The notes beneath the pieces were generated by a model that had not been told where the DNA came from, did no database searches, and saw only the letters and a list, made by a program, of their open reading frames with translations. From Mycolicibacterium sediminis (GTDB taxonomy: Bacteria > Actinomycetota > Actinomycetes > Mycobacteriales > Mycobacteriaceae), in NCBI RefSeq assembly GCF_010731735.1, contig NZ_AP022588.1:2480001-2544000 (forward strand): a DNA stretch of 64,000 nucleotides. The letters are read 5' to 3'. A program made the translations under genes and the position numbers. Below are positions 17,634-26,858 of the stretch, piece after piece (position 1 is the stretch's first letter; each line of letters opens with the position of its first letter).

Positions 17634-18800
17634 TTAGGACGCGCGGGCGCGGGCCGCCTCGGCCCGTCCGATCACCACGCGCATGATTTCGTTGGTTCCC
17701 TCGAGGATGCGGTGCACCCGCAGATCGCGGACGATCTTCTCGAGCCCGTACTCCGTCAGGTACCCGTACCCGCCGTGCAGTTGCAGCGCCTGATCGGCGA
17801 CCGCGAAGCAGGAATCGGTGACGTAGCGTTTGGCCATGGCGCACAGCTCGACCTTGTCGGGATGGTCGGCGTCGAGCGCGGATGCCGCCTTCCACAACAG
17901 GTTTCGCGACGCCTCGAGCAAGGTCGCCATGTCGGCCAGCGTGAAGCGGATGGTCGGCTCGTCGAGCAGTGACCCGCCGAACGCCTCGCGGTCGCGGACG
18001 TAGGCGGCGGCCTTGTCGTAGGCGGCCTGCGCGCCGCCCAGCGAGCAGGCGGCGATGTTGATCCGGCCGCCGTTGAGGCCGCTCATCGCGATGCCGAAGC
18101 CGGTGCCCTCGCCCTCGGGACCGCCGAGCATCGCGTCGGCGGGGATGCGGGCGCCGTCGAAGACCACCTGCGCGGTGGGTTGGGCGTTCCAGCCCATCTT
18201 GTACTCTTCGGCACCGAAACCGACTCCGGGCGTGTCTTTCTCGACGACGAAGGCCGAGATTCCGCGGGGCCCGTCGCCGCCGGTGCGTGCCATCACGACG
18301 TAGACGTCGGAGACGCCCGCGCCGGAGATGAACTGCTTGACCCCGTCGAGGACGTAGAAGTCGCCGTCCCGGACGGCGCGGGTGCGCAACGCGCTCGCGT
18401 CGGAACCCGCACCCGGCTCGGTCAGGCAGTAGCTGGCGATCAGCTCCATCGACGCGAGCTTGGGCACCAGCGTCTTGCGCTGCTCGTCGGTGCCGAAGCT
18501 GTCGACCATCCACGTGCACATGTTGTGGATCGACAGGAAGGCGGCCACGGTGGGATCGGCCACCGACAGCTGTTCGAAGATCCGCACGCCGTCGAGACGG
18601 GTCAGGCCGCTGCCGCCGGCGTCCTCCCGGCAGTAGATGGCCGCCATGCCGAGTTCGGCGGCAGCGCGCAGCACGTCGGTGGGGAAGTGCTTGGTGGCAT
18701 CCCAGTCCAGCGCGTGCGGCGCAATGCGCTTGATGGCGAACTCGGCCGCGGTCTCCGAGATGACCCTCGCGTCGTCGTCGAGCCCGAAGTAGTTGTCCAC
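17634..18800 (-). CDS. fadE9: Acyl-CoA dehydrogenase, probable isobutyryl-CoA dehydrogenase
   Basis: A flavin-dependent dehydrogenase, 388 residues. It probably introduces the 2,3 double bond into isobutyryl-CoA, the step after branched-chain oxoacid decarboxylation of valine. YCLTEPGAGSDASALRTRA is the FAD/substrate-binding block, and YGYLTEYGLEKIVRDLRVHR with ILEGTNEIMR is the family C-terminus with the catalytic glutamate. The substrate call rests on the flanking mmsA and mmsB genes rather than residue detail. The gene corresponds to Rv0752c. Confidence 0.92.
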   Translation of the reverse strand: MDNYFGLDDDARVISETAAEFAIKRIAPHALDWDATKHFPTDVLRAAAELGMAAIYCREDAGGSGLTRLDGVRIFEQLSVADPTVAAFLSIHNMCTWMVDSFGTDEQRKTLVPKLASMELIASYCLTEPGAGSDASALRTRAVRDGDFYVLDGVKQFISGAGVSDVYVVMARTGGDGPRGISAFVVEKDTPGVGFGAEEYKMGWNAQPTAQVVFDGARIPADAMLGGPEGEGTGFGIAMSGLNGGRINIAACSLGGAQAAYDKAAAYVRDREAFGGSLLDEPTIRFTLADMATLLEASRNLLWKAASALDADHPDKVELCAMAKRYVTDSCFAVADQALQLHGGYGYLTEYGLEKIVRDLRVHRILEGTNEIMRVVIGRAEAARARAS

Positions 18801-18804
18801 GGAC

Positions 18805-20340
18805 CTATTTCATCGTGGGGATGGAGAACTCGGCCCCATCCTTGATGCCCGAGGGCCAGCGCTGCGTGACGGTCTTGGTCTTGGTGTAGAACAGCACCGA
18901 GTGCGGTCCGTGCTGGTTGAGGTCACCGAAGCCTGACCGCTTCCAGCCACCGAAGGTGTGGTACGCCACGGGAACCGGGATCGGCACGTTGACCCCGACC
19001 ATGCCGACCTGGACGCGGGCGACGAAGTCCCGGGCGGCGTCGCCGTCACGGGTGAAGATCGCGACGCCATTGCCGTATTCGTGCTCGGACGGCAGAGCCA
19101 GCGCTTCGTCGTAGTCCTTGGCGCGCACGATGCACAGCACCGGGCCGAAGATCTCGTCGGTGTAGATGCTCATGTCGGTGGTGACGTGATCGAAGAGGGT
19201 GGGGCCGATGAAGTAGCCACCCTCGAGGCTCTGGTCGTCGAAGGTCAGATCGTCGCTACCGCGCTCGCGGCCGTCGACCACGATGTCCGCGCCCGCCTCG
19301 ACGCCCGCGTCGATGTAGCTGCGCACGCGGTTGAGCGCCGCCTCGGTGACCAGCGGGCCGTAAGTGGCCTTCGGGTCGAGGCTGTGGCCGACCCGCAACT
19401 CGTTCACGCGGTCGGTCAGCTTAGCGCGCAACCGGTTTGCGGTCTCCTCGCCCACGGGAACCGCGACGCTGATGGCCATGCAGCGCTCGCCGGCGCTGCC
19501 GTAGCCCGCGCCGATGAGGGCGTCGACGGCCTGGTCGAGGTCGGCGTCCGGGAGGATCACCATGTGGTTCTTGGCGCCGCCGAAGCACTGTGCGCGCTTG
19601 CCGTTCGAGGCGGCGGTCGTGTAGATGTACTGCGCGATGTCGGAGCTGCCGACGAAGCCGACGGCCTGGATGTCGGGGTGGTTGAGGATGGCGTCGACGG
19701 CCTCCTTGTCACCCTGCACGACCTGGAAGACGCCCTTGGGCAGGCCCGCCTCCTCGAACAACTCGGCCAGCCGCACCGGGACCGACGGGTCACGCTCGGA
19801 GGGCTTGAGGATGAACGCGTTGCCACATGCGAGTGCCGGTCCGGCCTTCCACAGCGGGATCATCGCGGGGAAGTTGAAGGGGGTGATCCCGGCGACGACG
19901 CCGAGCGGCTGGCGCAGCGAGTAGACGTCGATCCCGGTGCCCGCGCCCTCGGTGTACTCGCCCTTGAGCAGGTGCGGGATGCCGATCGCGAACTCGATGA
20001 CCTCTACGCCGCGCTGGATGTCGCCGTGCGCGTCCTCGACGGTCTTGCCGTGCTCGATGGACAGCAGCTCGGCCAGTTCCTGCTTGTGCTGGCCGATCAG
20101 GTCCACGAACTTCATGAACACGCGAGCCCGGCGCTGCGGGTTCCACGCCGCCCACTCCTTCTGCGCCTCGACGGCGACCGCGACGGCCGCATCGACATCG
20201 GCGTTCGAGGCGAGCACCACCTGTGCCTGCACCTCGCCGGTGCTGGGGTTGAACACGTCGGCGGTCCGGGTGGACGAACCGTCGGTCCGCTGGCCGTTGA
20301 TGTAGTGCTGGACGTGGGTGGTCTTCTGTGTGGTGGTCAT
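18805..20340 (-). CDS. mmsA: Methylmalonate-semialdehyde dehydrogenase (CoA-acylating)
   Basis: Converts (methyl)malonate semialdehyde to propionyl-CoA or acetyl-CoA with release of CO2, in valine (and possibly thymine) catabolism. The protein has 511 residues. HYINGQRTDGSSTRTADVFN opens the aldehyde-dehydrogenase fold. ITPFNFPAMIPLW binds cofactor, and the catalytic Cys is in GSAGERCMAISVAV. It is the first gene of the reverse-strand operon. A perfect palindrome overlapping its probable -10 box lies about 36 bp upstream of the ATG and suggests repression. Corresponds to Rv0753c. Confidence 0.96.
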   Translation of the reverse strand: MTTTQKTTHVQHYINGQRTDGSSTRTADVFNPSTGEVQAQVVLASNADVDAAVAVAVEAQKEWAAWNPQRRARVFMKFVDLIGQHKQELAELLSIEHGKTVEDAHGDIQRGVEVIEFAIGIPHLLKGEYTEGAGTGIDVYSLRQPLGVVAGITPFNFPAMIPLWKAGPALACGNAFILKPSERDPSVPVRLAELFEEAGLPKGVFQVVQGDKEAVDAILNHPDIQAVGFVGSSDIAQYIYTTAASNGKRAQCFGGAKNHMVILPDADLDQAVDALIGAGYGSAGERCMAISVAVPVGEETANRLRAKLTDRVNELRVGHSLDPKATYGPLVTEAALNRVRSYIDAGVEAGADIVVDGRERGSDDLTFDDQSLEGGYFIGPTLFDHVTTDMSIYTDEIFGPVLCIVRAKDYDEALALPSEHEYGNGVAIFTRDGDAARDFVARVQVGMVGVNVPIPVPVAYHTFGGWKRSGFGDLNQHGPHSVLFYTKTKTVTQRWPSGIKDGAEFSIPTMK

Positions 20341-20375
20341 GGTGGAACCCTCTCGACGGCGACGTCTCCTCGGAG

Positions 20376-20394
20376 ATACTAGGAAATCCTAGTA
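20376..20394 (-). promoter_or_regulatory. Palindromic operator overlapping the mmsA -10 box
   Basis: TACTAGG-AAAT-CCTAGTA (20377-20394) is a perfect 7-bp inverted repeat upstream of mmsA. On the mmsA strand its edge forms TAGTAT, a good -10 hexamer. A bound regulator would therefore block RNA polymerase. The regulator gene is not identifiable in this window. A TetR- or GntR-type catabolic repressor is a reasonable guess. Confidence 0.6.
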
Positions 20395-20612
20395 ATTCGT
20401 CGTGGGTGTCCGCAAGGTAGTCCGCTGAGCGAACTCGTGGCACGGCGAGGTGTAGGCGACAACGAAGACATTCGTCGGAATCGTCGTGGACGCGACCGTT
20501 CGCCCGGCCGGGGCCCTAGGTTCGAATCGGCGACGGCGGGTGAAAGGTTGCTTGGTCGCCCGAGTCGCCGTCCACACGATGAGTTCGGTGGGCGCAGACG
20601 GTCACCATTCAC

Positions 20613-20987
20613 ATGACCAATCCGACCTTTACGGGGCTCCAGTGCGTCGCCGTGCCCGTCACCGATCAGGACCGGTCCAAGGCCCTGTTCGAGGACTGTG
20701 GATTCACCACCACGATCGACGCCGAGCTGCAGCCCGGCTTCCGCTGGGTCGAACTCGCGTCACCTGCAGGCGGCGCCGGGATCGCTCTCGTTCGGGTCGG
20801 CGACGACCTACCGGCCGGGATCGATACCGGCATTCGACTGTTGACGCCGGACGCCCGTGCCGCCCACGCGGCGTTGGCCGAGAAGGGGCTCGAGGTGGGC
20901 GATCTCCTCGACTGGGAGACGGCCCCGCTCATGTTCAGCTTCCGTGACACCGACGGCAACCGCTTCTACGTCACCGAGCGTGCGTGA
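20613..20987 (+). CDS. VOC (glyoxalase/bleomycin-resistance) family protein
   Basis: A 124-residue single-module vicinal-oxygen-chelate protein with the usual beta-alpha-beta repeats: FTGLQCVAVPVTDQDRSKAL begins the first, and FRDTDGNRFYVTERA is the conserved ending with a metal-ligand-type position. Function and metal cannot be predicted. The gene diverges from mmsA over 272 bp. Its last codons and TGA lie inside the second copy of a 64-bp repeat. Confidence 0.82.
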   Translation: MTNPTFTGLQCVAVPVTDQDRSKALFEDCGFTTTIDAELQPGFRWVELASPAGGAGIALVRVGDDLPAGIDTGIRLLTPDARAAHAALAEKGLEVGDLLDWETAPLMFSFRDTDGNRFYVTERA

Positions 20988-21036
20988 ACTCCGGTTCTTC
21001 TGCGGCGTGTCGCCCGCAGACACGCTCGCTCGCCGG
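20973..21036 (+). repeat. 64-bp intergenic repeat element, copy 2
   Basis: Same ends and same length as the copy at 771-834: ACCGAGCGTGCGT at the left, then a divergent 17-base middle, then 34 bases differing by one substitution. The hairpin GCGTGTC/GACACGC is at 21005-21025. It sits between the convergent VOC and glucanase genes and overlaps the VOC stop codon (20985-20987). Confidence 0.6.
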
Positions 21037-21048
21037 GGGAAGTAACCC

Positions 21049-21861
21049 CTACCAGACGCGCACGTAGTCGATGAGCATGTCCGCCGGGTAGGTGCCGCCG
21101 CGGGGATCGCCACCGCCGGAGCCGGCCACCGCGAGGTCGAGCACCGGTGACAGCGTGAAGCCCGGATCGTTGAACTGCCAGTCGGGCAGCGAGTCCGCCG
21201 CGACGGTGAAGTACGGCTGCGCGCCGTCCACGTAGTCCTTCCAGAAGCGCATGCCCGCGTCGTCCCACGTGACGCGCCAGGTGTGCCAGGCATTGTCGAC
21301 GGAGATCGTCTGGCTGACGTGCTCGCCGCCGTTGAGCTTGGCGTGCACGGCCGTGCCCGGTGCCCAGCTGCCGTTGCCGTACCACTCCATGATGTCGACC
21401 TCGCCGCCGTTGACGGGGTTGTCGTTGGAGAGGTACCAGGCCGGCCAGGCGCCCGGCGTCAGGCAGTTGAGCTTGATGCGCGACTCCCACGTGTGGCCGA
21501 TGCCGCCGTAGAACGTGCTGAACACCTTGCCGCTGAAGTACGTCGGTCCGTCCTTCGCCGCGTGGAACACCAGGTTCGAGTTGCCGTCGACGTACACGTT
21601 GCGGCGGTCGTTGCGGTACTGGCCGACGTTGCCGGGCTGCTCCCAGAACGTGGGGTCCTCCATCGACTCGCGCGCCTTCGCGACGAGCCACTTCGACGGG
21701 TCGGGTGCCGACCCCGCCGGACCGTCGAACTCGTCTTGGAACACGTACTTCCGTGCGGCAGGTGCGGCAGGTGCGGCGGAGGCGGTGGGCAGGGGAACGG
21801 TGGCCGCGAGCAGGCCCATTCCCGTCAGCGACAGCAGGCGACGACGATCGATGTCAGGCAC
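21049..21861 (-). CDS. Secreted glycoside hydrolase family 16 (beta-glucanase-like)
   Basis: Predicted exported beta-glucanase, 270 residues. A twin-arginine-type signal (MPDIDRRRLLSLTGMGLLAA) ends near TASAAPA around residue 30. The GH16 catalytic motif ExDxxE is GGEVDIMEW, with Glu154 the nucleophile and Glu159 the acid/base. The closest remembered mycobacterial relative is Rv0315. The likely substrate is a beta-1,3-type glucan, but this is inference. It ends 12 bp after the second 64-bp repeat. The 131-bp gap beyond its start holds nothing recognisable. Confidence 0.9.
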   Translation of the reverse strand: MPDIDRRRLLSLTGMGLLAATVPLPTASAAPAAPAARKYVFQDEFDGPAGSAPDPSKWLVAKARESMEDPTFWEQPGNVGQYRNDRRNVYVDGNSNLVFHAAKDGPTYFSGKVFSTFYGGIGHTWESRIKLNCLTPGAWPAWYLSNDNPVNGGEVDIMEWYGNGSWAPGTAVHAKLNGGEHVSQTISVDNAWHTWRVTWDDAGMRFWKDYVDGAQPYFTVAADSLPDWQFNDPGFTLSPVLDLAVAGSGGGDPRGGTYPADMLIDYVRVW

Positions 21862-21992
21862 GACTCGTCATGCAAGTCCCATCGGCCGCCGTAAGCAACC
21901 GGCGTCTGCGTGCGGACGCACCGGCCGAGCCGGCGTCACGCCTCCCAGCAGCACCGATGCGCCAGCTGTGAGTGTGCTGGCAATCCGCCGGA

Positions 21993-23584
<1,592 letters not shown>

Positions 23585-24436
23585 CTAGTCGTTCAGGCCC
23601 AGCGCCCCGGCGAGTTCGGTGAGCGTCGGGATCAGCCGGTCCTCACCGCCGAGCACCTGGATCGTCACGTGATCGGCGCCCGAGCCGAGGTGCTCGTTCA
23701 GGCGGGCCGCCACGGCCTCCGGCGTGCCGTGCGCGACCACGGCGTCGATCAGCTTGTCGCTGCCCGGTTTCACCAGGTCCTCGTCGGTGAAGCCGAGCCG
23801 CTTCCAGTTGTTCAGGTAGTTGCTGAGGTTCAGGTAGAAATCGACGGCACCGCGGCCGACCTCTCGGGCCTCGTCGACGTCGGTGGTCAGGACCACCTTG
23901 TGCTCCGGCGCCAGGTACACCGAGTTGCCCAGGATGTTGCGCGCCTGACCGGTGTGCTCGGGGGTCGTCAGGTACGGGTGGGCGCCCGCGCTGCGGCGTG
24001 CCGACAGTTTCAGCACCTGCGGCCCGAGTGCCGCGATGACGCGCCGGCTGGTCGGCACCTTCGCGGCGTCGAGCGCGTCGAGGTACTCGACCAGCACGTC
24101 GTAGGGCTTGCGGTACTCCTCGGTGTGCTCGGGATGGCCGATGCCCACGCCGAGCAGGAACCGGCCGGGGTAGGCGGCCTCGACGCGGTGGTAGGCCTCG
24201 GCGACCTCCTCGGCCTTGGCCGTCCAGACGTTGACGATGCCGGTGGCGACCTGCAGCGTCTCGGTCGCCTCGAGCAGAGGTTCGACGAAGTTCAGGTCAC
24301 CCGCGGGGGAGCCACCGACCCAGACCGCGCCGTAGCCCAGCTTCTCGATCTCGGCTGCGTGCTCGGGCTTCGGTGCTCCGAACGTCCACACGCCGTAGCG
24401 GCCGAGGTCTGGCTTGAGGGATACCGATTCGGTCAT
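23585..24436 (-). CDS. LLM-class F420-dependent oxidoreductase (paralog A)
   Basis: Bacterial-luciferase-like TIM barrel of 283 residues, probably using coenzyme F420. GRYGVWTFGAPKPEHAAEIE, WVGGSPAGDLNFVEPLLEAT and GRFLLGVGIGHPEHTEEYRK match the subfamily that includes Rv3463. The substrate is unknown. It is 6 bp from rmlB and follows paralog B by 17 bp on the same strand, so the two oxidoreductases and rmlBC may be cotranscribed. Confidence 0.87.
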   Translation of the reverse strand: MTESVSLKPDLGRYGVWTFGAPKPEHAAEIEKLGYGAVWVGGSPAGDLNFVEPLLEATETLQVATGIVNVWTAKAEEVAEAYHRVEAAYPGRFLLGVGIGHPEHTEEYRKPYDVLVEYLDALDAAKVPTSRRVIAALGPQVLKLSARRSAGAHPYLTTPEHTGQARNILGNSVYLAPEHKVVLTTDVDEAREVGRGAVDFYLNLSNYLNNWKRLGFTDEDLVKPGSDKLIDAVVAHGTPEAVAARLNEHLGSGADHVTIQVLGGEDRLIPTLTELAGALGLND

Positions 24437-24453
24437 GTGTCTGTCCTTCGGGG

Positions 24454-25299
24454 TCAGCGCAGGCCCAACGGCCCGGCGAGTTCGGTGAGCGCCGGGACAA
24501 GCTTGTCAGGTGCGGTGAGGACCTGAACCGGCACGTGGTTCGCGCCCGCCTCGAGGTGCTGCTTCAGGCGTGCGGCGACGTCCTCGCCTGCGCCGTGGGC
24601 GACGACCGCGTCGACCAGTGCGTCGCTGCCGGGCGTGGCGACGTCGGCATCGGTGAAACCGAGTCGCTTCCAGTTGTTCACGTAGTTCGCCAGACCGAGG
24701 TAGACCGCCAGTGCCTTGCGGCCGACCTCGCGGGCCTTCGCCGCGTCGGTGGTCAGCACCACCTTGTGCTCCGGGGCGATGAAGGCATCCGGGCCGACGA
24801 GTTCGCGCGCCTGGGCGGTGTGCTCGGGCGTCGTCAGGTAGGGGTGAGCCCCTGCGCTGCGGCGAGCGGACAGCTTGAGGACCTGCGGGCCGAGCGCGGC
24901 GACGACGCGCCGGTCCTTCGGGACGCCGTACCGGTCGAGTTCGTCGAGGTACTCGGTGAGTGCGTCGTAGGGCTTCTTGTACTCCGTGTGCGCCTCGGGG
25001 TGACCGACGCCGATGCCGAGCAGGAACCGGCCCGGGTACTCCTTCTCGATGCGGTGGAACGACTCGGCGACGGGGCCTGCGGCGGCGGTCCAGATGTTCA
25101 CGATGCCGGTGGCCAGCTGGAGCGTCTCGGTGGCCGCCAGGATCGGGCCGACCCAGTCCAGTTCCGCGGGCGGCGATCCGCCGGCCCAGAGGGCGCCGTA
25201 GCCCAGGGCCTCGATGTCCCTGAACTGCTGGGGCGCGAACGCCCGGAACTGCTCGTAGTGGCCGAAGACGCCGAAACTGCCGAGGTTGGGTGTGCTCAT
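24454..25299 (-). CDS. LLM-class F420-dependent oxidoreductase (paralog B)
   Basis: A 281-residue luciferase-like protein, clearly a tandem duplicate of paralog A. Blocks such as KLSARRSAGAHPYLTTPEHT and EHKVVLTTD are nearly the same in both. The start is ATG 25299 (MSTPNLGSFGVFGHY). The frame continues open far upstream into the kinase gene, but that is antisense-like compositional openness, not a fusion. Substrate unknown. M. tuberculosis appears to have one gene (Rv3463) at the equivalent place. Confidence 0.87.
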   Translation of the reverse strand: MSTPNLGSFGVFGHYEQFRAFAPQQFRDIEALGYGALWAGGSPPAELDWVGPILAATETLQLATGIVNIWTAAAGPVAESFHRIEKEYPGRFLLGIGVGHPEAHTEYKKPYDALTEYLDELDRYGVPKDRRVVAALGPQVLKLSARRSAGAHPYLTTPEHTAQARELVGPDAFIAPEHKVVLTTDAAKAREVGRKALAVYLGLANYVNNWKRLGFTDADVATPGSDALVDAVVAHGAGEDVAARLKQHLEAGANHVPVQVLTAPDKLVPALTELAGPLGLR

Positions 25300-25328
25300 G
25301 GTCGGGTCAACCCGTGCCCGGACGGTGG

Positions 25329-26834
25329 CTATTCCGTACCGGCGGCGGACAGTTCGCCGGGCGTCGGCGTGATCGGCGCGGGCGCCTGCAGCGGCAGCGT
25401 CACGATGAACCGGGTGTCGCCCGGCTTGCTCTGCACCGACATGTTGCCGTGGTGCTTCTCGACGACGATGCGCCACGCCAGGTCCAGGCCGAGTCCGGTG
25501 CCCTCGCCGAACGGCTTGGTGGTGAAGAACGGCGTGAAGATGCGGTCGATGACGTCCTCGGGGATGCCGGGACCGTCGTCGCAGATCTCGACGCGGATCA
25601 TGTCCTCGTTCTCCCGGGCGGTGCGGATCGTCAGCGTGCCGTGGCCGTTCATCGCCTGGATCGCGTTGTCGATCAGGTTGGTCCACACCTGATTGAGATC
25701 GCCTGGGTAGCAGAGCAATTCGGGCAGAGACCGATCGGTGTCCTTGACCAGGGTGATGGGCCTGCCCTTGCCCTGATGGCCGATCTGGTCGCCGAACATC
25801 ATGATGGTGCTGCGCAGGAGTTCGTGGACGTCCGCGTTGTGATAGGCGCCGCGATCCATCTGCGAGTACTGCTTGGCGCCCGCCAGCAGCGCCGAGATGC
25901 GCTTGCTGGCCTCGGCGATCTCGTTCATCCGCAACTCGGTGTCGATCGTGTACTTCAGCCAGCCCAGTGCGCCCTGCAGCGAGGCCGTGGCGTCCACCTC
26001 GTCGACCGAGGCGAGGATGCGCTCGAGCCAGTCGGTGTCGAGCCCGGCGTCGACGAAGGTGGGCGCGTAGTCCCAGGCGCCGACGATCTCGTGGTCCTCG
26101 AGCCAGTCGCCGATCGCGTCCTCGCGGTCGGAGGACTCCAGTGCGGTCAGCTCGACGGACTTGACCTTCGCCACCTGCTCGGCGACCTCGTCCTGGATGC
26201 TGACCAGGACGCGCAGCGCCTCGGGGGTGAACTTCCCGTTGGCGAGCATTGCGAGCTTGTGCCGCATCTTGCCGACCGTCTCGCGCAGGTCCGACGTCGC
26301 CCGCGCGGTCGCCGCCGCCGGATTGTTGAGCTGGTGGGTCAGCCCCGCGGTGATCGTGCCCAGCGCCAGCAGCTTCTCGCGCTGGCCGATGATCTGGCTC
26401 TGTCGGCGACCGCCCACCAGATGACCCTCTAGCAGGTGCACGGCCATGGGGAACTGGGTCCGCATGAACTCGGCGAAGTCGTTCGAGTCGAGCACGAAGC
26501 ACCGCGACGGCTTCGTCAGCCGCACCGACGCCTGGTAACTCTGCTCCTCGCCGGGTATGTAGGCCGACCACGCCCCGAAGTACACGCCGCGCTGCGAGGT
26601 CTGGTTGGTCTGGATGTCGACGCCGCCCGACCGCTTCGACATGATCAACTCACCGTCGATCAACACGTAGAAGCACGTGGCGGGTTCGCCTTCCTGGCTC
26701 AGGGGGCCCGCCGGGAAGGTGTGGATGCTCCCGGCCTCGCACAGTATCTCCAACTGTTCGTCGGAGAGGTCTTCGAAGAGGAACAGCGTCCGCAATTCGT
26801 CCCGGACGCACTCTTCACCGTTCTGCGAGCCCAT
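25329..26834 (-). CDS. Soluble histidine kinase with N-terminal cyclic-nucleotide-binding-like domain
   Basis: Predicted sensor kinase, 501 residues, no membrane segment. Residues ~15-130 form a CRP-type domain (FLFEDLSDEQLEILCEAGSI, CFYVLIDGELIMSKRSGGVD). A HisKA-type helix carries His167 in GTITAGLTHQLNNPAA. The HATPase domain contains WTNLIDNAIQAM, ICDDGPGIPEDV and GTGLGLDLAW. The ~150 residues between the His box and the ATPase domain are longer than usual. It lies 24 bp downstream of the response regulator/thioredoxin-reductase-like gene and is surely its partner. Whether the sensor domain binds cAMP, cGMP or another ligand is not determined. Confidence 0.88.
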   Translation of the reverse strand: MGSQNGEECVRDELRTLFLFEDLSDEQLEILCEAGSIHTFPAGPLSQEGEPATCFYVLIDGELIMSKRSGGVDIQTNQTSQRGVYFGAWSAYIPGEEQSYQASVRLTKPSRCFVLDSNDFAEFMRTQFPMAVHLLEGHLVGGRRQSQIIGQREKLLALGTITAGLTHQLNNPAAATARATSDLRETVGKMRHKLAMLANGKFTPEALRVLVSIQDEVAEQVAKVKSVELTALESSDREDAIGDWLEDHEIVGAWDYAPTFVDAGLDTDWLERILASVDEVDATASLQGALGWLKYTIDTELRMNEIAEASKRISALLAGAKQYSQMDRGAYHNADVHELLRSTIMMFGDQIGHQGKGRPITLVKDTDRSLPELLCYPGDLNQVWTNLIDNAIQAMNGHGTLTIRTARENEDMIRVEICDDGPGIPEDVIDRIFTPFFTTKPFGEGTGLGLDLAWRIVVEKHHGNMSVQSKPGDTRFIVTLPLQAPAPITPTPGELSAAGTE

Positions 26835-26858
26835 GCGACTTCCCTTCAGATCCCGAGG

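Noticed and set aside
20515..20532. GGTTCGAATC resembling a tRNA T-loop
   Set aside because: No matching acceptor, D or anticodon stems can be drawn on either strand around it.
24454..26571. Apparent fusion of LLM oxidoreductase B with a long N-terminal extension
   Set aside because: The extension overlaps the histidine-kinase gene out of frame and is basic low-complexity; the ATG at 25299 gives the family length.
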